64,000 nucleotides of DNA from Roseiarcus sp050012775 (GTDB lineage Bacteria; Pseudomonadota; Alphaproteobacteria; Rhizobiales; Beijerinckiaceae): contig JBEKGN010000027.1 of NCBI GenBank assembly GCA_050012775.1, forward strand, positions 3,520-67,519. Reading direction: 5' to 3'. Position 1 is the stretch's first letter. Every line of letters starts with the position of its first letter. A model generated the notes under the pieces. It searched no databases, was not told the origin of the DNA, and saw nothing but the letters and a program-made list of their open reading frames with translations. Positions 51,340-61,009 of this stretch are shown piece by piece. A program made the translations under genes and the position numbers.

Positions 51340-52058
51340 TGCGCGGACCCGGGCGAAGAGTCGTCCTTGTCGCGCTGGTCGCGTCGAATCTGGCCGGCTG
51401 CGCCGGCGGTCCCGGCGAATTCATGCGCGAGCCCAACCTTTCGCCGGTCGGCAGCGGGCTGGCGGCGGCGAGCGAGCGCGCCAACGAAGACGCGAGCGCC
51501 GCCGCTCTCGACCAGAGGCGGGCCCAGCGCGCCCCCGGACCGCCGATCAATTTCTATACGGATCAACGAATCACCAAGGTCGGCGACATCGTCACCGTCA
51601 TTATCTCGATCAACGACAAGGCCACGTTCGGCAATTCCACGGATCGTTCGAAATCGGCGACTACGGGGTTCAACGCCGACTGGGGTTTCAGCACCGGCTC
51701 GTCGTCGTCCCAGCCTTCGACCGCCACGCTGGGCACCACGTCGACGTCGACGACGCAAGGGCAGGGCAACATCGATCGCGAGGAGCAAATCCAGGTGTCG
51801 GTCGCCGCGGTGGTCACTGAAGTCTTGCCCAACGGCAATCTCATCATCAGCGGCTCGCAGGAGGTGCGCGTGAATTTCGAATTGCGCCAGCTGACGGTGG
51901 CCGGCATCGTTCGGCCTTCGGACATCTCCCGCAGCAACACGATCGCCTACGACCGCATCGCCGAGGCGCGCATCTCCTACGGCGGGCGAGGCCGATTGAG
52001 TGAAGTCCAGCAGCCCTCGTGGGGCCAGGAAATTTACGATTTCGTGAAGCCGTTCTGA
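51339..52058 (+). CDS. flgH: Flagellar L-ring lipoprotein FlgH
   Basis: A 239-residue outer-membrane ring protein. The lipobox LAGC with lipidated Cys21 follows a short hydrophobic signal. Core motifs are TKVGDIVTVIISINDKATFG, a Ser/Thr-rich segment, and LPNGNLIISGSQEVRVNFEL leading to ISRSNTIAYDRIAEARISYGG. It overlaps motE by one base (TGATG). Confidence 0.94.
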   Translation: MRGPGRRVVLVALVASNLAGCAGGPGEFMREPNLSPVGSGLAAASERANEDASAAALDQRRAQRAPGPPINFYTDQRITKVGDIVTVIISINDKATFGNSTDRSKSATTGFNADWGFSTGSSSSQPSTATLGTTSTSTTQGQGNIDREEQIQVSVAAVVTEVLPNGNLIISGSQEVRVNFELRQLTVAGIVRPSDISRSNTIAYDRIAEARISYGGRGRLSEVQQPSWGQEIYDFVKPF

Positions 52059-52079
52059 AACGTCGGGGACGATCGCTCC

Positions 52080-52568
52080 ATGGCCACCGAATCCACGCCC
52101 GCGATCGACCCGCCCGGCGCCGCGGCGTCGGCGCCATCGATCAAGCAAACGATCGCCGCGACGATCGTCGTCACGGCGATCGCCGCGGCGATGGGCGCCA
52201 TGTTTGCAATCCCGGCGGCGCCGGAGGAGCCGAGCCAAAAGGACGAATCGTCGCCGGCGGCGCGCGCGCCTGCGTCCGCCGGCTTGTTCGACATGCCGCC
52301 GATCGTCACGAATATCGGCGCGCCGCGGGAGACCTGGATTCGTCTGGAGGCGTCGATCGTGTTCGACGCCAAGGCTCTTCCCCATCCCGAGATCATCGCC
52401 GGAGAAATCGCCGGCGACGAACTCGCCTATTTGCGCACCGTCACGTTGACGCAAATCGAGGGCCCGATCGGATTGCAGAATATCAGACAGGATCTCAACG
52501 AGCGCGCCTTGATCCGCTCCGGCGGCAAGGTCACCGAATTGATCATTCGAACCCTGGTGGTGCAATGA
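52080..52568 (+). CDS. fliL: Flagellar basal-body-associated protein FliL
   Basis: A 162-residue single-pass inner-membrane protein. The helix (about 22-46) is AATIVVTAIAAAMGAMFA, and a periplasmic stomatin-like domain follows with WIRLEASIVFD and FliL-type C-terminal LIIRTLVVQ. FliL associates with the stators. Its stop overlaps the fliP ATG. Confidence 0.9.
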   Translation: MATESTPAIDPPGAAASAPSIKQTIAATIVVTAIAAAMGAMFAIPAAPEEPSQKDESSPAARAPASAGLFDMPPIVTNIGAPRETWIRLEASIVFDAKALPHPEIIAGEIAGDELAYLRTVTLTQIEGPIGLQNIRQDLNERALIRSGGKVTELIIRTLVVQ

Positions 52569-53299
52569 AACGCGCAACGGTCGCCGCGATCGCGCTTTTC
52601 CTGACTGTTTCGGCGGCCGGCGCCCAGACCGTCGATCTCGGCGCGCTGATCCCGAGCGGCGGCGCGTCGTCCACCGCGCGCATCATTCAAATGGTCGCGA
52701 TCCTGACCGTTCTGTCGGTGGCGCCCGGTCTTCTGATCATGGTCACCAGTTTCACGCGATTCACCGTCGCGCTCTCCTTTCTAAGGTCGGGATTGGGTTT
52801 GCAGGGCACGCCGGCCAATCTCGTGCTGATCAGCCTGTCGCTGTTCATGACGTTTTTCGTCATGGCGCCCACGTTCGACCGGGCGTGGGAGAACGGCCTC
52901 AAGCCGCTGATGGACAATACGATCAGCCAGCAGGAGGCCTACGGCGCCATCACCCAACCCTTTCGCGCTTTCATGCTCGCTCAGGTTCGCGAGAAGGACA
53001 TCGCACTGTTCGAAGATCTGTCGAAGGGGAATTTTCAGACCAAGGATCGCGCGACGGTGGACCTGCGGATTCTCATTCCCGCCTTCATGATTTCCGAATT
53101 GCGACGGGGATTCGAGATCGGCTTCCTGATCGTCTTGCCGTTCCTGGTGATCGACATGATCGTCGCGGCGCTCACGATGTCGATGGGCATGATGATGCTG
53201 CCGCCGTCGGTCATCTCGTTGCCGGTGAAGATCTTGTTCTTCGTGCTGGTCGACGGCTGGAATTTGCTCGTCGGCAGCTTGGTGCGATCGGTCAATTGA
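52565..53299 (+). CDS. fliP: Flagellar type III export gate protein FliP
   Basis: A 244-residue membrane protein with a cleavable-type N-terminal signal (ending AGAQ). The conserved block GLLIMVTSFTRFTVALSFLR is present, as are the FMTFFVMAPTF helix and the C-terminal MSMGMMMLPPSVISLPVKIL. FliP forms the gate with FliQ (58468) and FliR (61009). ATG 52565 overlaps the fliL stop. Confidence 0.95.
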   Translation: MKRATVAAIALFLTVSAAGAQTVDLGALIPSGGASSTARIIQMVAILTVLSVAPGLLIMVTSFTRFTVALSFLRSGLGLQGTPANLVLISLSLFMTFFVMAPTFDRAWENGLKPLMDNTISQQEAYGAITQPFRAFMLAQVREKDIALFEDLSKGNFQTKDRATVDLRILIPAFMISELRRGFEIGFLIVLPFLVIDMIVAALTMSMGMMMLPPSVISLPVKILFFVLVDGWNLLVGSLVRSVN

Positions 53300-53393
53300 C
53301 GAGGCTGAATGCGGCGGCGTCATCCGGCGCAACCAGCCCCGCGCAAGGGAACCATCGTTAATTGAATCCGCGAAATCCCGAGGGGAACGATCA

Positions 53394-54671
53394 ATGAGCA
53401 TGATGGGCACCGCCGTTTCCGGCATGTTGGGGGACACGAACTGGCTTTCGAGCATTTCGCAGAACGTCTCCAACGCCAACACCACCGGTTACAAGAACGC
53501 CGAAACGGAGTTTTCGACGCTCGTCGATCAGGCCGGCGGCGCCAGCGACAGCCTCGCCGGGGTCGAGACGAGCCTGCGCGCGCTCAATTCGCTGCAGGGC
53601 TCGGTCGTCGGCACTTCGACCACGACGGACCTCGCGATTCAAGGCGATGGATACTTCGTCGTGACCGATGCGAGCGGCGCCTACTATCTCACCAGGAACG
53701 GCTCGTTCGTGCCGGACGCGAACGGCAATCTGGTCAATTCGGCGGGCTACTACTTGATGGGCAACACCGCCTCGAGCGGCCAGGCGGATGCGGTTCCCAC
53801 CGAAAAAGTCAATGTCACCGCAGCGGGCGATTTGCCGACGGCGACGACCGCCGGCACGCTGTCGGTGAATCTCCCCTCGACGGCGACCGCGGTCACCACT
53901 GCGGCCGATCTGCCCTCGGCCAACCCTTCTGCGGCGGCCGCGAGTTACACCGACGAGACCTCAGTCGTCGCCTACGACAATCTGGGCGGCGCGCACACGA
54001 TCAATGTCTATCTGACGAATACCGGCGTGCCGACGACGGGCCCGAATGCGGGCCAGGACACCTGGGAGATTACCGCTTACGACGCCGCCGACGCCGCGGC
54101 GGGCGGCGGCTTCCCTTATTCGACGACTCCCGCCAACACACCCTTGGCGACGTCAACGCTAGTTTTCAGTCCGACAACGGGATCGTTGACAAGCGGCTCG
54201 CCCTTCAACATTCCGATTCCGAATGGCCAAACGATGGCCCTCGACGTCGGCCAGACGACCCAGCTGGCGTCGAGTTTCAGCGTCAACACCAACACGGCCA
54301 ATGGCAATGCGCCGAGCAGCTTGACCGGCGTGACGATCAGCTCCAACGGCACGCTCGATTTCCAATACAGCAATGGAGCGTCCAACGCCGGCTACGACAT
54401 TCCCCTGGCCAGCGTGGCGAGTCCGGACAATCTTACGTCGCTCAACGGCAACGTCTATCAGGCCAATCAGAACTCCGGCTCGATCGTGTACGGAACCGCT
54501 GGAACAGGCGGTTTGGGCACGGTCGTCTCCTCCTCGCTCGAAAACTCCACCGTGGATCTGGCCACCGAGCTGACGCAAATGATCGAGGCCCAGAGCGCCT
54601 ATCAGGCCAATTCCAAAGTGTTTCAGACCGGCGCAGATCTTTTGGACATTCTCAACAACTTGAAGTCCTAA
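53394..54671 (+). CDS. flgE: Flagellar hook protein FlgE
   Basis: A 425-residue hook subunit. It has an N-terminal ISQNVSNANTTGYKNAETEF motif and the D1 segment TDLAIQGDGYFVVTD. Large Thr/Ala/Asn-rich variable domains follow, and the C-terminal helix reads ELTQMIEAQSAYQANSKVFQ. GAGGGGAACG precedes the ATG. Upstream 53300-53393 probably holds a separate promoter, since the gap after fliP is larger than elsewhere in the block. Confidence 0.94.
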   Translation: MSMMGTAVSGMLGDTNWLSSISQNVSNANTTGYKNAETEFSTLVDQAGGASDSLAGVETSLRALNSLQGSVVGTSTTTDLAIQGDGYFVVTDASGAYYLTRNGSFVPDANGNLVNSAGYYLMGNTASSGQADAVPTEKVNVTAAGDLPTATTAGTLSVNLPSTATAVTTAADLPSANPSAAAASYTDETSVVAYDNLGGAHTINVYLTNTGVPTTGPNAGQDTWEITAYDAADAAAGGGFPYSTTPANTPLATSTLVFSPTTGSLTSGSPFNIPIPNGQTMALDVGQTTQLASSFSVNTNTANGNAPSSLTGVTISSNGTLDFQYSNGASNAGYDIPLASVASPDNLTSLNGNVYQANQNSGSIVYGTAGTGGLGTVVSSSLENSTVDLATELTQMIEAQSAYQANSKVFQTGADLLDILNNLKS

Positions 54672-54701
54672 CCCAGTCCACCGTGCTTCCGGGACCGCGC
54701 G

Positions 54702-56210
54702 ATGACCTTGTCCTCTGCATTCAGCATCATCAACTCCGCGTTCGCTTCGAACGCGGCGCAGTCGGCGATCATCTCGAGCAATATCTCGAACGCCAACACT
54801 CCGGGCTATGCGCGCGAAATCGCCAATGTCCTCACCAATTCCTACGGCGGCTCCGATGTCGCCTCGGTCACTCGGGAAGCCAATAGCGCGCTGCTGGAAC
54901 AGGTCAATGCGTCGACCTCGCAGGCGGCGAGCGCGCAAGCGCTGGCGAACGGCTTGACGACGCTCGCGCAGACCGTGAGCGACAGCGCATCCAGTTCCTC
55001 CACGTCGGGGTCGACGCAAAACGGGAACTCCCCGTCGGCGATGCTGGCGAACCTGCAAGACGCGCTCACGACTTACGAGGCGTCGCCGAGCGACGCTTCG
55101 GCCGGCCAGGCCGTCGTCACCGCGGCGTCCGACCTCGCATCGTCGCTGAACAGCGGCGCCGCCACCGTTCAACAAGTGCGCGAACAGGCCGACTCGGGCA
55201 TGGCGTCCGCCGTCTCGACCATCAATTCGCTGCTCAATCAGTTCTCGCAGGTCGATGGGACGATCGTCAGCGGCCTGGCGACGGGCGCCAACGTCAGCAG
55301 CGCCGAGGACACGCGCGACACGATCCTCACTCAGCTTTCGCAGCAGATCGGCATTTCGGCCGTCGCCAACCCGAACGGCTCGACGTCGATCTACACCGAC
55401 AGCGGCGTGACCCTGTATCAGAGCGGTGTCGTGAACTCGCTCTCCTTCACGCCGACGGCAACCTACACCGCGAGCACGACCGGCAATGCGGTGACCGTCG
55501 ACGGCGTGGCGATCACCGGCGCTTCGTCGCCGATGCCGATCCAGTCCGGCGCGCTCGCGGGGCTGACGGATTTGCGCGACACGGTGGCGCCGGAATACCA
55601 GGCGCAGCTCGATCAATTGGCCGGCGGCCTCGTCAACGCATTCGCCGAAAGCGACCAGTCGACGACGACGCCGGGCTTGCCCTCGCTACCCGGGCTATTC
55701 ACCTATTCCGGCGCCACGAGCCTGCCGGCGACGACCGACATGACCGGCCTGGCGGCCTCCATCGAGGTCAATCCGGCCGTCGACCCGTCGCAAGGCGGCG
55801 ACGTCAGCTTGCTGCAGAACGGCGGAATTAACGGCTCCAACTATACCTATAACACCACGGATTCGGCGGGCTACACCGGCCGCATCCAGCAGATGATCGG
55901 GGCGACGACGGCGACGCAGTCGTTCGATCCCTCCGCGGGCCTGGGCTCGTCCGACAGCCTGAGCGATTACGCCAACGCCTCCGTGAGTTGGCTGCAGGCG
56001 CAAAACCAGCAGGCGAGCAATCAGGCCGATTATCAAAACTCGCTGGTCACGCAAGCGACCGGGGCGCTGTCGAACGCGACCGGGGTGAGCCTCGACACGG
56101 AAATGACGAACATGTTGAACATCGAAAACACATACACGACGACCGCCAAACTGCTGACGACGGTCAACGACATGTTCTCGTCGCTCTTGGCCGCAGTTAG
56201 GCCGGCGTGA
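54702..56210 (+). CDS. flgK: Flagellar hook-associated protein FlgK
   Basis: A 502-residue junction protein. The N-terminus is FSIINSAFASNAAQSAIISS with NISNANTPGYAREIA. Long Ser/Thr/Ala-rich helical domains follow, with LREMVAP-like GLTDLRDTVAPEYQAQLDQL. The C-terminal pair is GVSLDTEMTNMLNIENTYTT. FlgK caps the hook and receives FlgL. The stop overlaps the flgL start. Confidence 0.93.
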   Translation: MTLSSAFSIINSAFASNAAQSAIISSNISNANTPGYAREIANVLTNSYGGSDVASVTREANSALLEQVNASTSQAASAQALANGLTTLAQTVSDSASSSSTSGSTQNGNSPSAMLANLQDALTTYEASPSDASAGQAVVTAASDLASSLNSGAATVQQVREQADSGMASAVSTINSLLNQFSQVDGTIVSGLATGANVSSAEDTRDTILTQLSQQIGISAVANPNGSTSIYTDSGVTLYQSGVVNSLSFTPTATYTASTTGNAVTVDGVAITGASSPMPIQSGALAGLTDLRDTVAPEYQAQLDQLAGGLVNAFAESDQSTTTPGLPSLPGLFTYSGATSLPATTDMTGLAASIEVNPAVDPSQGGDVSLLQNGGINGSNYTYNTTDSAGYTGRIQQMIGATTATQSFDPSAGLGSSDSLSDYANASVSWLQAQNQQASNQADYQNSLVTQATGALSNATGVSLDTEMTNMLNIENTYTTTAKLLTTVNDMFSSLLAAVRPA

Positions 56211-57271
56211 TGACCATGACGACATCATTTGTCTCGACCAACTATCTCGCGACCGCGTTGCTTCCTTCCATCCAGCAGACCGAAGCGACCCTCGCCAGCG
56301 CGGGGGTCGAGGAATCGACCGGCCAATACGCCAACATCGGTCTGCAACTGGGCGACCAGTCCGGCCATGAATTGTCGCTCAAGAACGAGAACGATCTGCT
56401 GCAGACGCTGACCAGCGGCAACAGCATCGTCACGACGAATCTGACGACTTCGCAGGACGCGCTCAATTCAATTCTCACCGGCGCCCAAAGCGCGGTGTCG
56501 AGCTTGACGGAATGGAACACCGGGGAAACCAATTCGCCCGCGACGTTGCAAAACATCGGCGTCAACGCGCTTCAGTCGCTGATCGCCACGACCAACACGA
56601 CGTCGAACGGCCAATATGTCTTCGGCGGCATCAATTCCAGCGTCGCGCCGATGGCCGACTATTTCTCCTCGACGACGTCGGCCGCCAAGACTGCGATCGA
56701 CACGGCGTTTTCGTCGACGCTCACAACGCTCGGCGTGACCGCCTCGACGATCACCGCCTCGCAAATGCAGAGTTTTCTGAGCGGCCCGTTCGCCGCGCAA
56801 TTCAGCGGGACCAATTGGACGAGCAACTGGTCGTCGGCCTCGAGCACCAACACGAGCGGCCAGATCGCGCCTGGCGAAACCATCGACACGTCGACGAACG
56901 CCAACCAGCCCGGGTTCCAGCAACTTGCGCAGGGCTACGCGATGCTCGCGGGGTTCGGCGGATCGCAACTGAGCGCCGCCGCGCAGCAGGTGGTGGCTTC
57001 CACCGCCAGTTCGCTGATCACGCAAGGGGTGAACTCCATAACGGCGACCGAAGCCAACGTCGGCGCGTCGCTGAGCCAAGTCACCGACGCCAACAGCTCC
57101 ATGTCCTCGCAGATGACGATCCTGCAAACCCAGATTGGCAATCTCGACAACGTCAACTCCACCACCGTGGCCGCGCAAATCAATACGTTGTCGACACAGC
57201 TCCAGACCGCTTACGAGCTCACCGGTCAGCTGCAAAAGCTGAGCCTCGCCCAATATCTTCCCATCTCTTAA
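56210..57271 (+). CDS. flgL: Flagellar hook-filament junction protein FlgL
   Basis: A 353-residue flagellin-like protein. Its N-terminal region is SIQQTEATLASAGVEESTGQ with GLQLGDQSGHELSLKNENDL, and the C-terminus ends YELTGQLQKLSLAQYLP. The N-terminal rod is typical of FlgL/HAP3 from rhizobia. ATG 56210 overlaps the flgK stop; GTG 56207 is possible. Confidence 0.92.
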   Translation: MTMTTSFVSTNYLATALLPSIQQTEATLASAGVEESTGQYANIGLQLGDQSGHELSLKNENDLLQTLTSGNSIVTTNLTTSQDALNSILTGAQSAVSSLTEWNTGETNSPATLQNIGVNALQSLIATTNTTSNGQYVFGGINSSVAPMADYFSSTTSAAKTAIDTAFSSTLTTLGVTASTITASQMQSFLSGPFAAQFSGTNWTSNWSSASSTNTSGQIAPGETIDTSTNANQPGFQQLAQGYAMLAGFGGSQLSAAAQQVVASTASSLITQGVNSITATEANVGASLSQVTDANSSMSSQMTILQTQIGNLDNVNSTTVAAQINTLSTQLQTAYELTGQLQKLSLAQYLPIS

Positions 57272-57286
57272 CCCCTGGGATCGCCG

Positions 57287-57634
57287 ATGTACGAGTTTTT
57301 CTACAACGAGGTCGTCGAGGACTCGCCGCAAGTGATGCGCGCGCACGAGCGTCAGGCCATGGATCGGGTCATCGACATGCTGCGCGCGGCCCGCGCCCGC
57401 GGGCCCGGCACGCGCGAAGTCGTCGAAGCGCTGTTCTATCTGCGCCGCCTATGGGCGATCTTTCTCGAGGATCTGAGAAACCCGGAAAACGAATTGCCGG
57501 AGCAGTTGCGGGCCGGCATCCTTTCGATCGGCATCTGGATGAACAAGGAGATCGATCGCGTGCGTTCCGGTCAAACGAACGATCTGACCCCTATGATCGA
57601 GATCAACGAAATCATTCGCGACGGCCTGAGGTGA
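57287..57634 (+). CDS. flaF: Flagellar biosynthesis regulator FlaF
   Basis: A 115-residue cytoplasmic protein with a charged helical body, RAHERQAMDRVIDMLRAARA, and LWAIFLEDLRNPENELPEQL, the FlaF family signature. In Caulobacter and rhizobia FlaF and FlbT couple filament assembly to flagellin translation. flbT follows seven bases later. Confidence 0.92.
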   Translation: MYEFFYNEVVEDSPQVMRAHERQAMDRVIDMLRAARARGPGTREVVEALFYLRRLWAIFLEDLRNPENELPEQLRAGILSIGIWMNKEIDRVRSGQTNDLTPMIEINEIIRDGLR

Positions 57635-57641
57635 GGATTTC

Positions 57642-58052
57642 ATGAATATCACTCTTCGCGCAGGCGAAAAGCTCTACATCAACGGCGCCGTGATCCGCGT
57701 CGATCGGAAGGCGACAATCGAGTTGCTGAACGACGTGACCTTTCTGCTGGAGAACCATGTCATGCAGGCGCATCAGGCCACGACGCCGCTTCGCCAGATC
57801 TACTTCGCGGTTCAGGTCATGCTGATGGATCCCGGCGCCACGGCCCCGGCGACCAGCTTGTCGCGCCGGCTTATCGACGCCGCGTCGGCGGCGTTCGAGA
57901 ACCCCGCGATCCTCGCCGGCCTCAAGGCGATCGCGGAACAGATCGACCGTTCGCGCAATTTCGAGGCGTTGAAGGCGTTGCGGGCCCTGTTTCCCCTCGA
58001 AGAGCGGGAGATATCTCCCAACGCCGCGCCCTCCAAGTCGCACGCAGCCTGA
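57642..58052 (+). CDS. flbT: Flagellin mRNA translation repressor FlbT
   Basis: A 136-residue protein beginning NITLRAGEKLYINGAVIRVD with NDVTFLLENHVMQAHQATTP and LRQIYFAVQVMLMDP, matching FlbT. FlbT binds the 5' untranslated region of flagellin mRNA and promotes its decay in Caulobacter. The target here would be the leader of the flagellin gene at 29038-30009. Confidence 0.93.
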   Translation: MNITLRAGEKLYINGAVIRVDRKATIELLNDVTFLLENHVMQAHQATTPLRQIYFAVQVMLMDPGATAPATSLSRRLIDAASAAFENPAILAGLKAIAEQIDRSRNFEALKALRALFPLEEREISPNAAPSKSHAA

Positions 58053-58063
58053 AAGGACCGACA

Positions 58064-58471
58064 ATGAGCATCACCGCCACTCCAGCCGTCACGAGCGCCG
58101 CCACGGCGGCATCGGCGTCGTCGACCGCCGCCACGCCGTCGCTGAGCTACAACTCGTTCCTGACCCTTCTCATGGCGGAATTGCAGAACCAGGATCCGAC
58201 GCAGCCGATGGACCCCACGGCGATGGTGACCCAATTGGCGACGATCTCCCAGGTCCAGCAGTCCGTCCAGACCAACACGACCCTCGCCTCGCTCTTGACC
58301 ACGAGCTCCTTGACTCAGGCCGAATTGGCGGTGGGCTCCACGATCAGCTCGACGGACGGAAAGACGTCCGGTCAGGTGACGTCGGTCGACGTCAACTCCG
58401 CCGGCGCCGCCACCGCGACGCTCACGGATGGAAACACAATCCCCTTCGCCAACGGCGCGAACGTGCAATGA
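58064..58471 (+). CDS. flgD: Flagellar hook capping protein FlgD
   Basis: A 135-residue short FlgD. The conserved N-terminal block SYNSFLTLLMAELQNQDPTQ PMDPTAMVTQLATISQVQQS is followed by a small C-terminal beta region, VGSTISSTDGKTSGQVTSVD. Rhizobial FlgD is short like this. It acts as the scaffold for hook polymerisation. The stop overlaps the fliQ ATG. Confidence 0.93.
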   Translation: MSITATPAVTSAATAASASSTAATPSLSYNSFLTLLMAELQNQDPTQPMDPTAMVTQLATISQVQQSVQTNTTLASLLTTSSLTQAELAVGSTISSTDGKTSGQVTSVDVNSAGAATATLTDGNTIPFANGANVQ

Positions 58472-58740
58472 ACGAAGGCGACGCGCTCGACGTCATTCAG
58501 GCGGCGATCTGGATGGTCATCGTCGGAGCCGGCCCGGCGGTCGGCGCCGCGATGGTCGTCGGCGTGGCGATCGCGCTTCTGCAAGCCTTGACCCAGGTCC
58601 AGGAAATGACCCTGACCTTCGTGCCGAAAATCGTCGTGATTTTCGCGGTTGTCAGCCTCACCGGGTCCTTTATCGGCGGACAATTCTACGTCTTCACGGA
58701 AAACGTCTACGCGCGCATCGAACACGGATTCGGCAACTGA
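58468..58740 (+). CDS. fliQ: Flagellar type III export gate protein FliQ
   Basis: A 90-residue protein with two membrane helices. The sequence includes VIVGAGPAVGAAMVVGVAIA and LLQALTQVQEMTLTFVPKIV, the FliQ signature. Length is normal. It overlaps flgD by four bases. The next 181 bases up to flhA contain no supported gene. Confidence 0.94.
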   Translation: MNEGDALDVIQAAIWMVIVGAGPAVGAAMVVGVAIALLQALTQVQEMTLTFVPKIVVIFAVVSLTGSFIGGQFYVFTENVYARIEHGFGN

Positions 58741-58921
58741 CCGGCGCGAAGGCCGCGCCGTCGCGTTCGCCTCGCCGCCGTCTTCGCGCGCCCGCGCGAG
58801 ATTTCGGGCAAACGATTATCGCAGCGAAGGTTCGCCTCGCCGCCGCCGCTGAGCGCGATCGGCGAGACCCGCGCAAGCTTTGGCCGTCATTGTCGGCGCG
58901 ACGCAGTGGAGCAAGAGCGCA

Positions 58922-61009
58922 ATGTCATTGACGACGGCGGCGGCGGAGCCGGCAGCAGGGCGTGGAGGCAAGGACATCGGCTTCGCGGTCGCCATCGTCC
59001 TGATCCTGTGCCTGTTCTTCCTGCCGGTTCCCGCGATGATGATCGATCTCGGCCTTGCGCTGTCGATCGCGCTCTCCGTGTTGATCCTGATGGTCGCTTT
59101 GTGGATCCACAAACCGCTCGAATTCTCCGCTTTTCCCACCGTGCTGCTCGTCGCGACCATTCTCCGGCTCGCGCTCAACATCTCGACGACGCGGCTCATT
59201 CTGTCGCATGGGGCGCAGGGAACGACCGCCGCCGGTTATATCATCGGCGGATTCGCCAGTCTGGTGATGGGCGGCGACTTCGTCATCGGCATTATCGTCT
59301 TCCTCATCCTGGTGATCATCAACTTCCTGGTGATCACCAAGGGCGCCACCCGCATCGCGGAAGTCGGCGCCAGATTCACGCTCGACGCCATTCCCGGCAA
59401 GCAGATGGCGATCGACGCCGACCTGTCGGCCGGTCTCATCGACGAAAAGACCGCCCAGCAGCGCCGACGCGAACTCGAGGAGGAAAGCGCGTTCTTCGGC
59501 TCGATGGACGGCGCGTCGAAGTTCGTGCGCGGCGACGCGATCGCCGGTCTCATCATTCTCGCGGTCAATATTTTCGGCGGCATCGTCATCGGCGTCACCC
59601 GGCACGGGCTCGGGCTGTCCACCGCGGCGGACATCTTCACCAAGCTTTCGGTCGGCGAAGGCTTGGTCTCGCAAATCCCGGCGCTGATCATTTCCCTTGC
59701 CGCCGGCATGCTCGTCGCCAAGGGCGGCACGCGCGGCTCCGCCGACAAGGCGGTGCTCGATCAGCTCAGCCACTATCCCAATGCGCTGTTCATGGCGGCG
59801 CTGCTGATGTTCGTGCTCGGCATGATCCCGGGTCTGCCTTTTATTCCCTTTGCGCTTCTCGGCGGCCTGATGGCCTTTGTCGGCATCGCCATTCCCAACC
59901 GACTGGCCAAGGATCTCGCGATCGCCGCGGCCGTGAAGGCGAGCCGCGAGGAAAAAGCCCGCGCCGAGGCGCGCTCCTCGATCAAGGAGCAGTTGAAGTC
60001 CGCCGAGATCGAACTTTGCTTCAGCAAGGAGCTGACGGCCACTTTATTGACCGCCCACGACGAGATCGCCTCGCGCGTCGCCAAGATGCGTCGCAAATTC
60101 GCGCGGCAATACGGATTTGTCGTGCCGGAGATCAAGCTTACCGACGACATCAAGACGCCGAGCAAGACCTATCAGATCCGCATCCACGGCACCGTCGTGG
60201 CGACGCAGGAATTGCGCGTCAGCGAATTCCTGGTGATCGTCGGCGACGGCAAGCGCCCGAACGTTCCCGGCGATGAAGTGCGCGAGCCGGCCTTCGGAAT
60301 GAGGGCGATTTCGATTTCGCAAGCCTACATCAAGGACGTGAAACGCGAAGGGTTCAAGCCGATCGATCCGGTGTCGGTCCTGCTGACGCACTTGAGCGAA
60401 GTGATCCACAACAATCTGGCGCAACTGCTGTCCTATAAGGATATGCGCGCGCTGCTCGACAGGCTGGAGCCCGAATACAAGAAACTCATCGACGATATCT
60501 GTCCTTCGCAGATTTCCTATTCGGGGCTGCAGGCGGTGCTCAAGTTGCTGCTCGCCGAGCGCATCTCCGTTCGCAACCTGAATCTGATTCTCGAGGCCAT
60601 CGCCGAGATCGCGCCGCATGTGCGCCGTCCCGAGCAGATCGTGGAGCACGTGCGCGTTCGCATGTCGCAACAGATCTGCGGCGACATTCAGGATCAGGGC
60701 GCATTGAGGGTGCTCCGGCTCGGCAACCGCTGGGATCTCGTCTTTCACCAAAGCCTCAAGCGCGACGGCAAGGGCGATGTGTGCGAATTCGACATCGATC
60801 CCAGGTTGATGGAGCAATTCGCCGCCGAGGCGTCCGCGGCGATCCGCAAACGCATGGAGGAAAAGCATCTCTTCGCCCTGGTCACGACCGCCGAGACGCG
60901 ACCCTACGTGCGGATGATCATCGAGCGAATGTTCCCGACGCTGGCGGTGTTGTCCCAGCTCGAGATCGCGCGCGGGTTCGAGGTCAAGTCGCTCGGCGCG
61001 ATATCCTAG
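58922..61009 (+). CDS. flhA: Flagellar export apparatus protein FlhA
   Basis: A 695-residue export-gate protein. About seven or eight membrane helices occupy residues 20-320. The FHIPEP region includes LVATILRLALNISTTRLIL, GGFASLVMGGDFVIG and ARFTLDAIPGKQMAIDADL. The C-terminal cytoplasmic domain (about 340-695) binds chaperone-substrate complexes. ATG 58922 gives the usual N-terminus; ATG-like starts upstream add unrelated residues. The stop TAG overlaps the fliR GTG by one base. Confidence 0.95.
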   Translation: MSLTTAAAEPAAGRGGKDIGFAVAIVLILCLFFLPVPAMMIDLGLALSIALSVLILMVALWIHKPLEFSAFPTVLLVATILRLALNISTTRLILSHGAQGTTAAGYIIGGFASLVMGGDFVIGIIVFLILVIINFLVITKGATRIAEVGARFTLDAIPGKQMAIDADLSAGLIDEKTAQQRRRELEEESAFFGSMDGASKFVRGDAIAGLIILAVNIFGGIVIGVTRHGLGLSTAADIFTKLSVGEGLVSQIPALIISLAAGMLVAKGGTRGSADKAVLDQLSHYPNALFMAALLMFVLGMIPGLPFIPFALLGGLMAFVGIAIPNRLAKDLAIAAAVKASREEKARAEARSSIKEQLKSAEIELCFSKELTATLLTAHDEIASRVAKMRRKFARQYGFVVPEIKLTDDIKTPSKTYQIRIHGTVVATQELRVSEFLVIVGDGKRPNVPGDEVREPAFGMRAISISQAYIKDVKREGFKPIDPVSVLLTHLSEVIHNNLAQLLSYKDMRALLDRLEPEYKKLIDDICPSQISYSGLQAVLKLLLAERISVRNLNLILEAIAEIAPHVRRPEQIVEHVRVRMSQQICGDIQDQGALRVLRLGNRWDLVFHQSLKRDGKGDVCEFDIDPRLMEQFAAEASAAIRKRMEEKHLFALVTTAETRPYVRMIIERMFPTLAVLSQLEIARGFEVKSLGAIS

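Noticed and set aside
58741..58921. Possible coding sequence between fliQ and flhA
   Set aside because: Open but Arg/Ala-rich without start site or family; taken as spacer.
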